Part shown: piece by piece, positions 45,454 to 52,773 of the stretch
How the letters are laid out: each line of letters begins with the position of its first letter
Numbering within the stretch: the first letter of the stretch is position 1
Source: Rhodocyclaceae bacterium
GTDB lineage: Bacteria > Pseudomonadota > Gammaproteobacteria > Burkholderiales > Usitatibacteraceae
Length of the DNA stretch: 52,773 nucleotides
NCBI GenBank assembly: GCA_020247395.1
Contig: JADCJC010000097.1
Location: 1 to 52,773 of the forward strand
Direction of reading: 5' to 3'
Notes under the pieces: generated by a model
Seen by the model: only the letters and a program-made list of their open reading frames with translations
What the model was told of the DNA's origin: nothing
Database searches by the model: none
Position numbers and translations under genes: made by a program

Positions 45454-46404
45454 ATGACATTTGATAATTTGAGCGTGTTCGCGGGTAACGCGAATCCGAA
45501 GCTGGCGAAAGAAACTGCGCGCTTGCTGGGTACCCAGCTCGGTCGTGCCAAAGTTTCCAAGTTCAGCGACGGTGAAGTCATGGTCGAGATATTGGAGAAC
45601 GTACGCGGAAAAGACGCGTTCATTTTGCAATCGACCTGTGCGCCAACAAATGACCACCTGATGGAAATCATGGTCATGGCGGATGCTCTCAAGCGATCAA
45701 GTGCCGCCAGGATCACGGCGGTGATCCCGTACTTTGGGTACGCGCGCCAAGACCGCCGCCCGCGCTCTGCGCGGGTGGCGATTTCGGCAAAGGTGGTGGC
45801 CAATATGCTGATTGGCGCAGGCGTGGGTCGAGTGTTGACTATGGACCTGCATGCTGATCAGATCCAGGGTTTTTTTGACATCCCGGTGGACAACATCTAC
45901 GCAACTCCGATTCTGTTGGGCGATGTTTGGAAGCACGATTACCCGAATTTGATTGTGGTGTCGCCAGACGTGGGCGGCGTAGTACGTGCGAGAGCAATTG
46001 CGAAGCAACTGGATTCGGAGTTGGCAATCATCGATAAGCGGCGCCCGCGGGCGAATGTGTCGATGGTGATGAATATCATCGGTGACGTGGAGGGGCATAC
46101 CTGTCTCATCATGGACGATATTGTGGATACTGCGGGCACGCTGACGGAGGCCGCCAAGGCGCTAAAGGAGCGCGGGGCGGCGAAAGTGGTGGCCTACTGT
46201 ACCCACCCGGTTTTGTCAGGCCCGGCGATCGAACGTTTGGAAAACTCGGTGATCGACGAGCTGGTCGTGACGGATACGATCCCGTTGAAGCCGGAAGCAG
46301 CAGCTTGCAAGAAGATTCGTCAGATTGGAACGGCGGAGTTGATTGCCGAAACCATCCGGCGTATCGCGGAAGGTGGTTCGGTCAGCTCGTTGTTTACGGA
46401 GTAG
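45454..46404 (+). CDS. prs: Ribose-phosphate pyrophosphokinase
   Basis: Prs makes phosphoribosyl pyrophosphate from ribose 5-phosphate and ATP for nucleotide, histidine and tryptophan synthesis. The 316-residue protein has the N-terminal [14 protein letters not shown], the flexible-loop region [21 protein letters not shown], split over loops, [17 protein letters not shown], and the PRPP-binding loop [11 protein letters not shown]. The ATG at 45454 follows AAGAGG. rplY is about 100 bases downstream. Confidence 0.97.
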   Translation: MTFDNLSVFAGNANPKLAKETARLLGTQLGRAKVSKFSDGEVMVEILENVRGKDAFILQSTCAPTNDHLMEIMVMADALKRSSAARITAVIPYFGYARQDRRPRSARVAISAKVVANMLIGAGVGRVLTMDLHADQIQGFFDIPVDNIYATPILLGDVWKHDYPNLIVVSPDVGGVVRARAIAKQLDSELAIIDKRRPRANVSMVMNIIGDVEGHTCLIMDDIVDTAGTLTEAAKALKERGAAKVVAYCTHPVLSGPAIERLENSVIDELVVTDTIPLKPEAAACKKIRQIGTAELIAETIRRIAEGGSVSSLFTE

Positions 46405-46507
46405 AAGTCGGTAGTGTGTCATTGGGTCTCCGCCTTCGAGGGGATGCCGTTGGCACTTTTGCAACAAACCATTTGGTCGCGAGTGGTTTTTAACTTGGAG
46501 TAACAAT

Positions 46508-47191
46508 ATGAAAATCGCTTTTAAAGCAACTACGCGTAACGTACAGGGCACGAGTGCGAGCCGCCGCCTGCGTCGCGCGGACAAAGTCCCGGGTATCCTG
46601 TACGGTGCCGGTAAAGATGCAACCGTGATTGAGCTCGATCACAACGAGATCTATCACAAGCTTCGCCTTGAGGCGTTCCACGCGTCCGTTCTCGATATGG
46701 AATTGGACGGTAAGGCTGAACAAGTGTTGCTGCGCGACGTGCAAATGCACGCATGGAAACAAAACGTTTTGCACATCGACTTCCAGCGCGTTGACCCGAC
46801 CAAGAAGATTCACATGAAGGTGCCATTGCACTTCATCAATGCCGACATCGCCCCTGGCGTTAAGCTTTCCGGCGGTATCGTCTCGCACATCATCAATGAA
46901 CTTGACGTTGCTTGTTTGGCGAAAGATTTGCCGGAGTTCATCGAAGTTGACTTAAAAGACCTCGTAGCGGGTCACTCGATTCATTTGTCCAACCTGAAGC
47001 TGCCGGCTGGCGTAGAATCCGTGGCCCTGAACCGTAAAGACGATCAGTCAGTTGCTACCATCATTATCCCGCGCGCTGTCGCAGCCGATGAGGCCGCAGC
47101 CGCCACAGTGGCGGCAGCCGATGTTCCGGCTGCAAACCAGAAGGCTAAAGAGGAGGAGGCTCCCAAGAAAGACGACAAGGCAAAAAAATAA
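46508..47191 (+). CDS. rplY: 50S ribosomal protein L25/general stress protein Ctc
   Basis: L25 binds 5S rRNA in the large subunit. The 227-residue form has the L25 domain ([33 protein letters not shown], split by strands) and the C-terminal TL5/CTC beta domain ([20 protein letters not shown] ... [17 protein letters not shown]), ending in an Ala- and Lys-rich tail. GGAGTAACAAT precedes the ATG. A strong hairpin terminator follows, but pth starts only 79 bases after the stop. Confidence 0.96.
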   Translation: MKIAFKATTRNVQGTSASRRLRRADKVPGILYGAGKDATVIELDHNEIYHKLRLEAFHASVLDMELDGKAEQVLLRDVQMHAWKQNVLHIDFQRVDPTKKIHMKVPLHFINADIAPGVKLSGGIVSHIINELDVACLAKDLPEFIEVDLKDLVAGHSIHLSNLKLPAGVESVALNRKDDQSVATIIIPRAVAADEAAAATVAAADVPAANQKAKEEEAPKKDDKAKK

Positions 47192-47218
47192 AACTGCCTT
47201 AGTTGCGCATCACACTGA

Positions 47219-47244
47219 AATGCCCGCCTCACTCGGCGGGCATT
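47219..47244 (+). terminator. Rho-independent terminator after rplY
   Basis: Arms AATGCCCGCC (47219-47228) and GGCGGGCATT (47235-47244) enclose a six-base loop, followed by further Ts (TTTT). It lies 28 bases after the rplY stop and before pth. Confidence 0.9.
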
Positions 47245-47270
47245 TTTTCTGGTGACATTTAAACTGCTCT

Positions 47271-47912
47271 ATGCTCAATTCCCCAATCAAACTCGTTGTC
47301 GGTCTTGGTAATCCCGGCCGAGAATATGAACACACCCGACACAACGCCGGTTTCTGGTTTGTGGATGCACTCGCACGCGAGTTAGGGGCGACTTTTCAGA
47401 AAGAATCAAAGTTTCACGGCGAGGTCGCAAAATCACTAGGCGTTTTGTTGTTAAAGCCGACTACCTTTATGAATCGATCCGGGCAGGCCGTTGGCGCACT
47501 GTGCAAGTTCTACCAGATTACCCCGGCAGAGATTCTGGTGGCGCACGATGAAATGGATTTACCTGCGGGTGTCGTGAAAATGAAAATTGGCGGCGGGGCC
47601 GGTAGCAACGGAATTAGAGATATCGTTACTCATCTTGCCACCAAGGAGTTTTGGCGTTTACGGATTGGTATCGGCCACCCACGCGAACTCGCAGCCGGGC
47701 AGGCAAAGAATTGGAGTGGCTCTGTCGAACGACCGGAGGTGGTGGACTACGTCCTGCATCGCCCGGGGGCCGAAGACCAACTTGCGATCAATGATGTCAT
47801 TGGGCGTTCGTTAGAATGTTGGCCGGCGATGGCAAAGGGTGATATGGAAGCGGCGATGTTGCGCCTCCATACCAAGCCGAAAGATGTGAACAAAACACCG
47901 AAAGTAGACTGA
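47271..47912 (+). CDS. pth: Peptidyl-tRNA hydrolase
   Basis: Pth releases tRNA from stalled peptidyl-tRNAs. The 213-residue protein has [20 protein letters not shown], giving the active-site Asn14 and His24, [16 protein letters not shown], and [11 protein letters not shown] with the catalytic Asp. The [16 protein letters not shown] region is also conserved. ychF begins one base after its stop, the usual pair. Confidence 0.96.
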   Translation: MLNSPIKLVVGLGNPGREYEHTRHNAGFWFVDALARELGATFQKESKFHGEVAKSLGVLLLKPTTFMNRSGQAVGALCKFYQITPAEILVAHDEMDLPAGVVKMKIGGGAGSNGIRDIVTHLATKEFWRLRIGIGHPRELAAGQAKNWSGSVERPEVVDYVLHRPGAEDQLAINDVIGRSLECWPAMAKGDMEAAMLRLHTKPKDVNKTPKVD

Positions 47913-47913
47913 C

Positions 47914-48999
47914 ATGAAATGCGGCATCGTAGGGCTCCCAAACGTAGGCAAATCGACCACCTTCAACGCGCTCACTAAAGCGGGCATCGCGGCGGAAAAC
48001 TATCCGTTTTGCACCATTGAGCCGAACATCGGCATCGTTGAAGTGCCTGATCCCCGACTCGATGACCTGTCAAAAATTGTGGTGCCGCAAAAAGTCGTGC
48101 CGGCGATTGTTGAATTTGTCGATATCGCGGGCCTGGTTGCGGGCGCGTCAAAGGGCGAAGGATTGGGGAACCAATTCTTGGCAAATATCCGCGAGACCGA
48201 TGCCATTTCGCATGTCGTGCGCTGTTTCGACGACCCGAACGTGATCCACGTTGCGGGACAGGTTGATCCGCTGTCCGACATCGCCGTGATCGATACCGAA
48301 CTCGCGCTGGCCGACATGCAGTCGGTGGAGAAAGCGCTGCACAAGGCGCAAAAGAATTCACGCGCAGGCGACAAAGAAGCGATCAAGATGGTGGCGCTTC
48401 TGGAGCCAATGATGAAGAAACTCAACGACGCGATTCCTGTTCGCGCCATGGGCCTGGACGCTGAAGAATTGGCGTTGATTAAACAGCTCTCGTTACTTAC
48501 CGCCAAGCCCGTCTTGTACGTCGCCAACGTGATTGAAGGTGGGTTCGAAAACAATCCATTGCTTGATCGCGTGAAAGAGCATGCAGCGAAAGAGAGCGCT
48601 CCGGTGGTCGCGATTTGCGCCAAGATTGAAGCGGAAATCGCCGATCTCTCCGATGAAGACAAGCAGGTGTTTTTGGAAGATATCGGCATGAAGGAGCCGG
48701 GCCTCGCACGCATGATTCGCGCGGCCTACGCGCTGCTTGGTTTGGAGACCTACTTCACGGCGGGCGTGAAGGAAGTGCGCGCATGGACGATTCACAAAGG
48801 ATCGACCGCGCCGCAAGCCGCCGGTGTGATCCACACCGATTTCGAAAAAGGGTTTATTCGCGCCGAGGTGATCTCGTTCAACGACTTCGTCACGTTAGGT
48901 GGCGAGGCGAAAGCGAAAGAAGCCGGCAAGATGCGCTTGGAAGGAAAGGACTACATCGTCAAGGATGGTGACGTGATGCATTTCCGCTTTAACGTCTAA
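47914..48999 (+). CDS. ychF: Redox-regulated ATPase YchF (Obg-family)
   Basis: YchF (OLA1) is an Obg-family P-loop NTPase that prefers ATP and binds ribosomes. The 361-residue protein has [14 protein letters not shown] (about 7-20), [20 protein letters not shown], the altered G4 motif (YVANV), and the C-terminal TGS-like domain ([17 protein letters not shown], ending [11 protein letters not shown]). The sequence is complete and typical. It converges on the histidine kinase gene with 19 bases between. Confidence 0.97.
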   Translation: MKCGIVGLPNVGKSTTFNALTKAGIAAENYPFCTIEPNIGIVEVPDPRLDDLSKIVVPQKVVPAIVEFVDIAGLVAGASKGEGLGNQFLANIRETDAISHVVRCFDDPNVIHVAGQVDPLSDIAVIDTELALADMQSVEKALHKAQKNSRAGDKEAIKMVALLEPMMKKLNDAIPVRAMGLDAEELALIKQLSLLTAKPVLYVANVIEGGFENNPLLDRVKEHAAKESAPVVAICAKIEAEIADLSDEDKQVFLEDIGMKEPGLARMIRAAYALLGLETYFTAGVKEVRAWTIHKGSTAPQAAGVIHTDFEKGFIRAEVISFNDFVTLGGEAKAKEAGKMRLEGKDYIVKDGDVMHFRFNV

Positions 49000-49018
49000 G
49001 CGGCGTTTCTTGATGCCG

Positions 49019-50722
49019 TTATCGCGACGGTAACGTGACTGTCATTACCACACCGGTTCCGTCCTCACGGTTGTCGCCACGGATTCTTCCGCCGTGAAAC
49101 TCCGCGATCAATTTGGCAATGTAGAGTCCGAGCCCCAAATGATTGTCGGCGTCGGCACCCTGCCGAAACGAAACCATCGACGCAAACAGTGATGTTGAGT
49201 CTTTTGGGAGTAGCGGGCCGGTATTCGAGACGGTGACCGTAAAGCTCTGAGGGCCGGCGCTTAGAGCAATGTCAATGGCGGTGTTTTCGGCGGCAAAGTC
49301 TGCGGCATTTTGTACCAACTTATCGAGCATCTGCGCGATCGCGTCGGGTACACCTCGCGTCTGCCACGCTGAGCCCTCCGCGCTAAAGGCGAAGGTTTTC
49401 GATGGAAACGCGAGCCGGTAGCCTTCTACGCAGCCTTCCACCAGCTTTTGTAAATCAAATGCCTCTTGGTCGGCACCCTGTAGCAATCGCTCAAGCTGGG
49501 TTGCTTCTGCCATTCGTGAGATAAGCGTCGATAGCCGCGACACGCCTTCATCGGCGCGCGCGAGGTAGGTCAAATCTAGTTCACTTAGCTTGGCGGCGCG
49601 CAAGTTATCGAGCGACGAACGAACGACTGCGACTGGCGTGCGCAGTTCGTGCGACAGGCGTGCGGCAAGTTGTTCCAAGTACTGGTTGTAACTCGCTTGT
49701 CTTGCCACCATGGCGGCAAGCGTGCGGGAAAGCGCGCCGATTTCGTCGCGCTCATTCGCCGCAGGAAAGGTCCCGCGGGCACGTCCTTCGCCGTCGACAG
49801 CCGCGTTGGCCTGCCTCTGCAACCGCATGATGCGGCGCGATAGTCCAAACGCAAACCAGAGCAGCACACTGAATGCGGCGGCAAACACCAACACACTAAC
49901 CAAAATAACCCTCTGCGCTGCGCGATTCGCCAGCGCGCGCTGGCTGCTGTCGCCCTGTTCGACGATTACCGCGGCAACAATACTGTCCCCCTGCCAAACT
50001 GGTTCGGCAACGCTGAGCACTGCGAGGCGCTCGTCGGCCTGTGATCGCCACTCCAAGTTGGGCTGACCGAGCAACGCCCGCTCGGATTGAGCCAGCACCG
50101 CATCACGCGAATCGATGACGTCATTGGAAACGTTGTTCTGTCTCGCCGTCATCAGCCAGCGTATCGCAACAGCCAATGACTTGGCCGAATCGCTTTGCGC
50201 TTTGTCTGCGTAAATCGCGCCAGCGAGGCCGCGCACATTGCCGGCCAGATCTACCACCCATACTCGTGCATCCCGTGCCACGCTTTGATTCAAGATGCGC
50301 TCCACGCCTGGGTCGGGCATGTACCTCGCGCCGAGGCTGGCCGCGATGTTGGCGTCACTTGCGCCGAACAAAGCCAGGATCCGCTCGCGTTCCGGATCCG
50401 GTCCCGGCGGCGGTGCGTCCGTTGTCGCGACCGGTCCCGCGCCAGTCTCAGGCGACGGCATTGGTCGAGTACTGTCGATTGGCGCTACGCGTCGACGAAG
50501 GGGCAATCCTGGGCGGTCCGATAGTGAAGCCGCGACCAGCTTTGCGGTGGCGACGGTAACTTGCTCCTGTCCCAGTCGCAGATAGGTCGTGAGGTCTCTA
50601 ACGAAGATGAAGCCCGAGAGCGGAATCAATAGCAGCAGAAGAGACGCGCCGACAAATTTGGCACGGACACTCTGTGAAAAGGGAACCTCGCTCACAACGA
50701 CCCGTTCCGCTAGCTTCGCCAA
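49019..50722 (-). CDS. Sensor histidine kinase, dedicated-sortase-system type
   Basis: A 567-residue membrane sensor kinase. Membrane helices lie at about 22-42 and 272-294, with a periplasmic sensor part of about 230 residues between that includes a Pro-rich stretch near 80-110. HAMP follows at about 295-345, then HisKA with phospho-acceptor His358 in ARLSHELRTPVAVVRSS. The HATPase domain has the N box (LDKLVQNAADFA) and GLGLYIAKLIAEFHGG. The start FVGASLLLLLIPLSGF followed by YLRLGQEQVTVATAKLVAASL resembles the kinase of the proteobacterial dedicated sortase system (PdsS). It overlaps the regulator gene by 13 bases. Confidence 0.85.
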   Translation of the reverse strand: MAKLAERVVVSEVPFSQSVRAKFVGASLLLLLIPLSGFIFVRDLTTYLRLGQEQVTVATAKLVAASLSDRPGLPLRRRVAPIDSTRPMPSPETGAGPVATTDAPPPGPDPERERILALFGASDANIAASLGARYMPDPGVERILNQSVARDARVWVVDLAGNVRGLAGAIYADKAQSDSAKSLAVAIRWLMTARQNNVSNDVIDSRDAVLAQSERALLGQPNLEWRSQADERLAVLSVAEPVWQGDSIVAAVIVEQGDSSQRALANRAAQRVILVSVLVFAAAFSVLLWFAFGLSRRIMRLQRQANAAVDGEGRARGTFPAANERDEIGALSRTLAAMVARQASYNQYLEQLAARLSHELRTPVAVVRSSLDNLRAAKLSELDLTYLARADEGVSRLSTLISRMAEATQLERLLQGADQEAFDLQKLVEGCVEGYRLAFPSKTFAFSAEGSAWQTRGVPDAIAQMLDKLVQNAADFAAENTAIDIALSAGPQSFTVTVSNTGPLLPKDSTSLFASMVSFRQGADADNHLGLGLYIAKLIAEFHGGRIRGDNREDGTGVVMTVTLPSR

Positions 50723-51399
50723 CGATAACCCATGCCGTAGACGGTTTCGATCGCGTCAAAAGTCGAATCGATCAATTCGAATTTTTTGCGAATACGCTTC
50801 ATGTGTGAGGTGATGGTGTTGTCGTCGACCGTGAGCTCGGCTTCGCGCATCAACTGGTCGCGATTCTTGACGTGGCCCACGAATTTGACGAGCGCATGCA
50901 CCATCCAAAACTCGGTTACAGTAAGTATCACTTCCTGTTGCTTCCAGTTCACCGAAAGTCGGTTGATATCCAGCACTAATTCGCCGCGATGTAGAACGTC
51001 CTCAGCGCGGGCCGGCGCGCGTTGTGCTTCTAGCCGACGAAACAGCGCGGCGATCCGTGCGGTGAGATGCGGCATAGAAACGCCTTTGGTGACGTAATCA
51101 TCCGCACCCAAGCGTAAGCCCGACACGATATCGAAGTCACTGTCGCGCGCAGACAGAAAAATGATCGGCAGGCTGTTTGACAAGGCGCGCAAGTCGCGGC
51201 ACAGGGTAAATCCGCCGTCTATCTCGTCACCCAGACCGATATCGATGATGGCGAGATCCGGCAGCGCCAGCCGGAAAGCGGCCATTGCGGAGGCGCGATC
51301 AACGTATCCCGCGACATCGTAGCCGTGACGCTTCAGCGCGTCGCTGTAATTTGCGCGGATGTTGTGGTCGTCCTCGACGACGGCAATACGCTTTTGCAT
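50710..51399 (-). CDS. OmpR-type response regulator, dedicated-sortase-system type
   Basis: A 229-residue regulator with a receiver domain (acid pocket VVEDDHN at 8-13, phospho-acceptor Asp53 in AIIDIGLGDEIDGGF) and a C-terminal winged-helix domain (VTEFWMVHALVKFVGHVKNRDQLM ... TITSHMKRIRKKFELID ... IETVYGMGYRWRS). The IIDIGLGDEIDGGF and FLSARDSDFDIVSGLRLGADDYVTKG segments closely resemble the response regulator of the proteobacterial dedicated sortase system (PdsR). It is divergent from the VIT-domain gene, its likely target. Confidence 0.87.
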   Translation of the reverse strand: MQKRIAVVEDDHNIRANYSDALKRHGYDVAGYVDRASAMAAFRLALPDLAIIDIGLGDEIDGGFTLCRDLRALSNSLPIIFLSARDSDFDIVSGLRLGADDYVTKGVSMPHLTARIAALFRRLEAQRAPARAEDVLHRGELVLDINRLSVNWKQQEVILTVTEFWMVHALVKFVGHVKNRDQLMREAELTVDDNTITSHMKRIRKKFELIDSTFDAIETVYGMGYRWRS

Positions 51400-51612
51400 G
51401 ACTGATCCCGGCTGGCGTTTTTGTAGCGATCAAAACAATATACCGCAGGCTTGAAGCACGTAATTGGTCGTTTTGCGCGTATCTCTGTCCAGCCACAAAG
51501 TCGCCACATTTATGCATGCTTGCCGTCCGAATCAGTCCTGATTCCAGCCGTAATTGGCGCGCTAAATCGTCTCCAGCAGGTCACCACTAACCTAATACTT
51601 AAGGAGACAGAC

Positions 51613-52485
51613 ATGCGCTTCCCATGGATCAAACCCTCCGCAGACACTACAGCGACCGGGTCGGCAGCGACCCATTTGCAGGCCGCGTCATTGCCATTGG
51701 CTGGCACGCGGTTTGTTGTACGCGATTTTGTGAAGTTAGTTGCATATGCGGTTGTTTCCGGCGTCGCCTTTAGCGCGCTCGCTATAGGCGTCACGCTTGC
51801 TGTGTCGCGGGATAGTGAAGCGCAAACATCTGTGGCGAGATGGGTGGCAAAGGACGGCGTGTTTATCTTGGCCGAAGAAGTGCCAGTCTCGACGGTCGGT
51901 GAGGTTGTGGTCGACGGGATACAACATGTGGTGGCATCAGAAACGGGGTCGGACCTTTCCCCCACAGCGGGTAGTCTTTATATAGGCGACGGATGTGGGG
52001 CTGAGGAAGTTTCCGCCATGGAACGCGACTGGTTTGTCTCAATCGACAAGGGCATCGCCACTGTGCAAGTCATGCAGACCTTTCTGCTACCAGAGCAGAT
52101 AGAACGTATGGGCCCGAGCGAAAGTGAAGCAACTTTGGACGATGAAATTCGTGATGCTGAAGGTAGCGCGCCGTTGTTCAGCGCGCTGTTGCCAAGCGGC
52201 GCAGAATTTTGGGACTTGAGACTCGATTTTTCCAGCGGACGCCTCTTTGGCAAGACTAGCGCACTCAATAGGGGCGATGAGCAAGACTACCAAAGTGTGA
52301 TGCGGACCAAGCGCGAGGCACAAGCGCGCGGCGAGCTGCCAGTCTATCTGACTCAAGCGGGCAGCGGGTCCTCCCTTCGCTCAGCGCAAGTATTCGACCT
52401 CTGCGCTGGTGGGACGGTGGTTGTGACCTACCGCTATCGCATCGCGATCGACCAAGACAATGGTCGGTGGCCGCTCGCGCGCTAA
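51613..52485 (+). CDS. VIT-domain protein, truncated sortase-target-like
   Basis: A 290-residue protein with a membrane anchor or signal (residues about 37-64) and a C-terminal region with the layout of a vault/inter-alpha-trypsin (VIT) domain: MERDWFVSIDKGIATVQVMQTFLLPEQ, ALLPSGAEFWDLRLDF, KREAQARGELPVYLTQAGSG, and GTVVVTYRYRIAID. Sortase targets of the dedicated system continue from VIT into a von Willebrand A domain, an LPxTG-like signal, a helix and a basic tail. This one ends right after the VIT domain, and no vWA reading is seen downstream. AGGAGACAGAC precedes the ATG. It may be a truncated gene or a stand-alone VIT protein. Confidence 0.7.
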   Translation: MRFPWIKPSADTTATGSAATHLQAASLPLAGTRFVVRDFVKLVAYAVVSGVAFSALAIGVTLAVSRDSEAQTSVARWVAKDGVFILAEEVPVSTVGEVVVDGIQHVVASETGSDLSPTAGSLYIGDGCGAEEVSAMERDWFVSIDKGIATVQVMQTFLLPEQIERMGPSESEATLDDEIRDAEGSAPLFSALLPSGAEFWDLRLDFSSGRLFGKTSALNRGDEQDYQSVMRTKREAQARGELPVYLTQAGSGSSLRSAQVFDLCAGGTVVVTYRYRIAIDQDNGRWPLAR

Positions 52486-52721
52486 ACACCCCTGCGCGCA
52501 CCAAACCTCGGAGCTTGACGCCTGTCTGCACCATCCACTGCTCTGCCGAGAAAATGTCCGCAGGCAGGCGTCCTCTGGGCCAGTTGCGTCTTCCAACGGG
52601 GCCAACACCTTCCAATTCGGTTACATATATTGATAGGGAACTTCTCGAAACCCACTATCGCTCCGCTCGCGCGTCGTGATCGCGATTTTTTTACGTTGCC
52701 ATGAGTGTCAGTTAGTTTGTC
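52486..52721 (+). other. Unassigned region after the VIT gene
   Basis: This stretch has no convincing gene. Frames here (52467-52679 plus; 52265-52615 minus) show no family features, and the string LPTG in one of them does not fit LPxTG. No vWA-like pattern is seen in any plus frame. The end has an ATG (52701) with an immediate stop. Confidence 0.4.
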
Positions 52722-52773
52722 GTGTTGATTTATTCGCTTTTGCTTGGATTGATCGTGGTTCCCTACCTGTTTA
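52722..52773 (+). CDS. Possible start of a membrane protein, cut by window end
   Basis: From the GTG at 52722 the frame reads MLIYSLLLGLIVVPYLF to the window edge, a hydrophobic run that could be a first membrane helix. There is no good Shine-Dalgarno sequence and only 17 codons are visible, so the call is tentative. In dedicated sortase systems a sortase gene usually follows the target, but this start does not identify one. Confidence 0.2.
   Translation, partial: MLIYSLLLGLIVVPYLF

Noticed and set aside
49000-49018. Hairpin between ychF and the kinase gene as terminator
   Set aside because: Only a four-base CGGC/GCCG arm with a long loop and no T-run.
52467-52679. Frame downstream of the VIT gene with LPTG, considered as the lost sorting signal
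   Set aside because: LPTGP lacks the x of LPxTG, no hydrophobic helix or basic tail follows, and the rest does not resemble vWA sequence.

Overview
The window reads as a stretch of a betaproteobacterial chromosome with moderate GC. The evidence is gene order, all of it familiar from Burkholderiales/Nitrosomonadales-type genomes: hemA-prfA-prmC-grxD; pilB-pilC-pilD-coaE-zapD-yacG; a full aa3 cytochrome oxidase cluster (coxB-coxA-ctaG-coxC-surf1-ctaA-ctaB-sco) followed by rpoH-ftsX-ftsE-ftsY and rsmD-coaD-ferredoxin; and lolB-ispE-tRNA-Gln-prs-rplY-pth-ychF. The genus cannot be named from what is visible. I see no insertion sequence, prophage, CRISPR array or rRNA.

Layout. 1-6.9 kb is catabolic: a fused 5-oxoprolinase/hydantoinase, an SMP-30-type lactonase, tryptophan 2,3-dioxygenase, a YciI-like protein and a probable arylformamidase. 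The last three suggest the first steps of the kynurenine route. 6.9-13.2 kb holds two metal/oxyanion ABC importers: a FecCD-type system and a tungstate system (tupB-tupC-tupA). Between them lies a regulator that joins a helix-turn-helix to a molybdate-binding-like domain. 13.3-17.7 kb carries a TSUP permease, grxD, prmC, prfA and hemA. 18.0-24.0 kb carries a glutathione peroxidase, a collapsed pilB, intact pilC and pilD, coaE, zapD, yacG and a DUF2244 membrane protein. 24.0-33.6 kb is the cytochrome oxidase and haem A cluster, including several very small genes. 33.6-41.8 kb carries rpoH with a perfect CIRCE operator, ftsX, ftsE, ftsY, rsmD, coaD, a ferredoxin, a dynamin-like GTPase and mutM. 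42.0-49.0 kb is the TPR-lolB-ispE-tRNA-prs-rplY-pth-ychF block. 49.0 kb to the end carries a two-component system resembling the 'proteobacterial dedicated sortase system' kinase and regulator, divergent from a VIT-domain protein that stops before any von Willebrand A domain.

The points that go beyond routine annotation are: (1) a pilB gene reduced by an in-frame deletion to its N-terminal domain and C-terminal tail, next to intact pilC and pilD; (2) a sortase-type regulatory pair with a truncated target; (3) an exact CIRCE element in front of rpoH; (4) a shared candidate operator in front of the two importers flanking the molybdate-domain regulator. All functional statements rest on motif and context recognition by eye; no database search was run.
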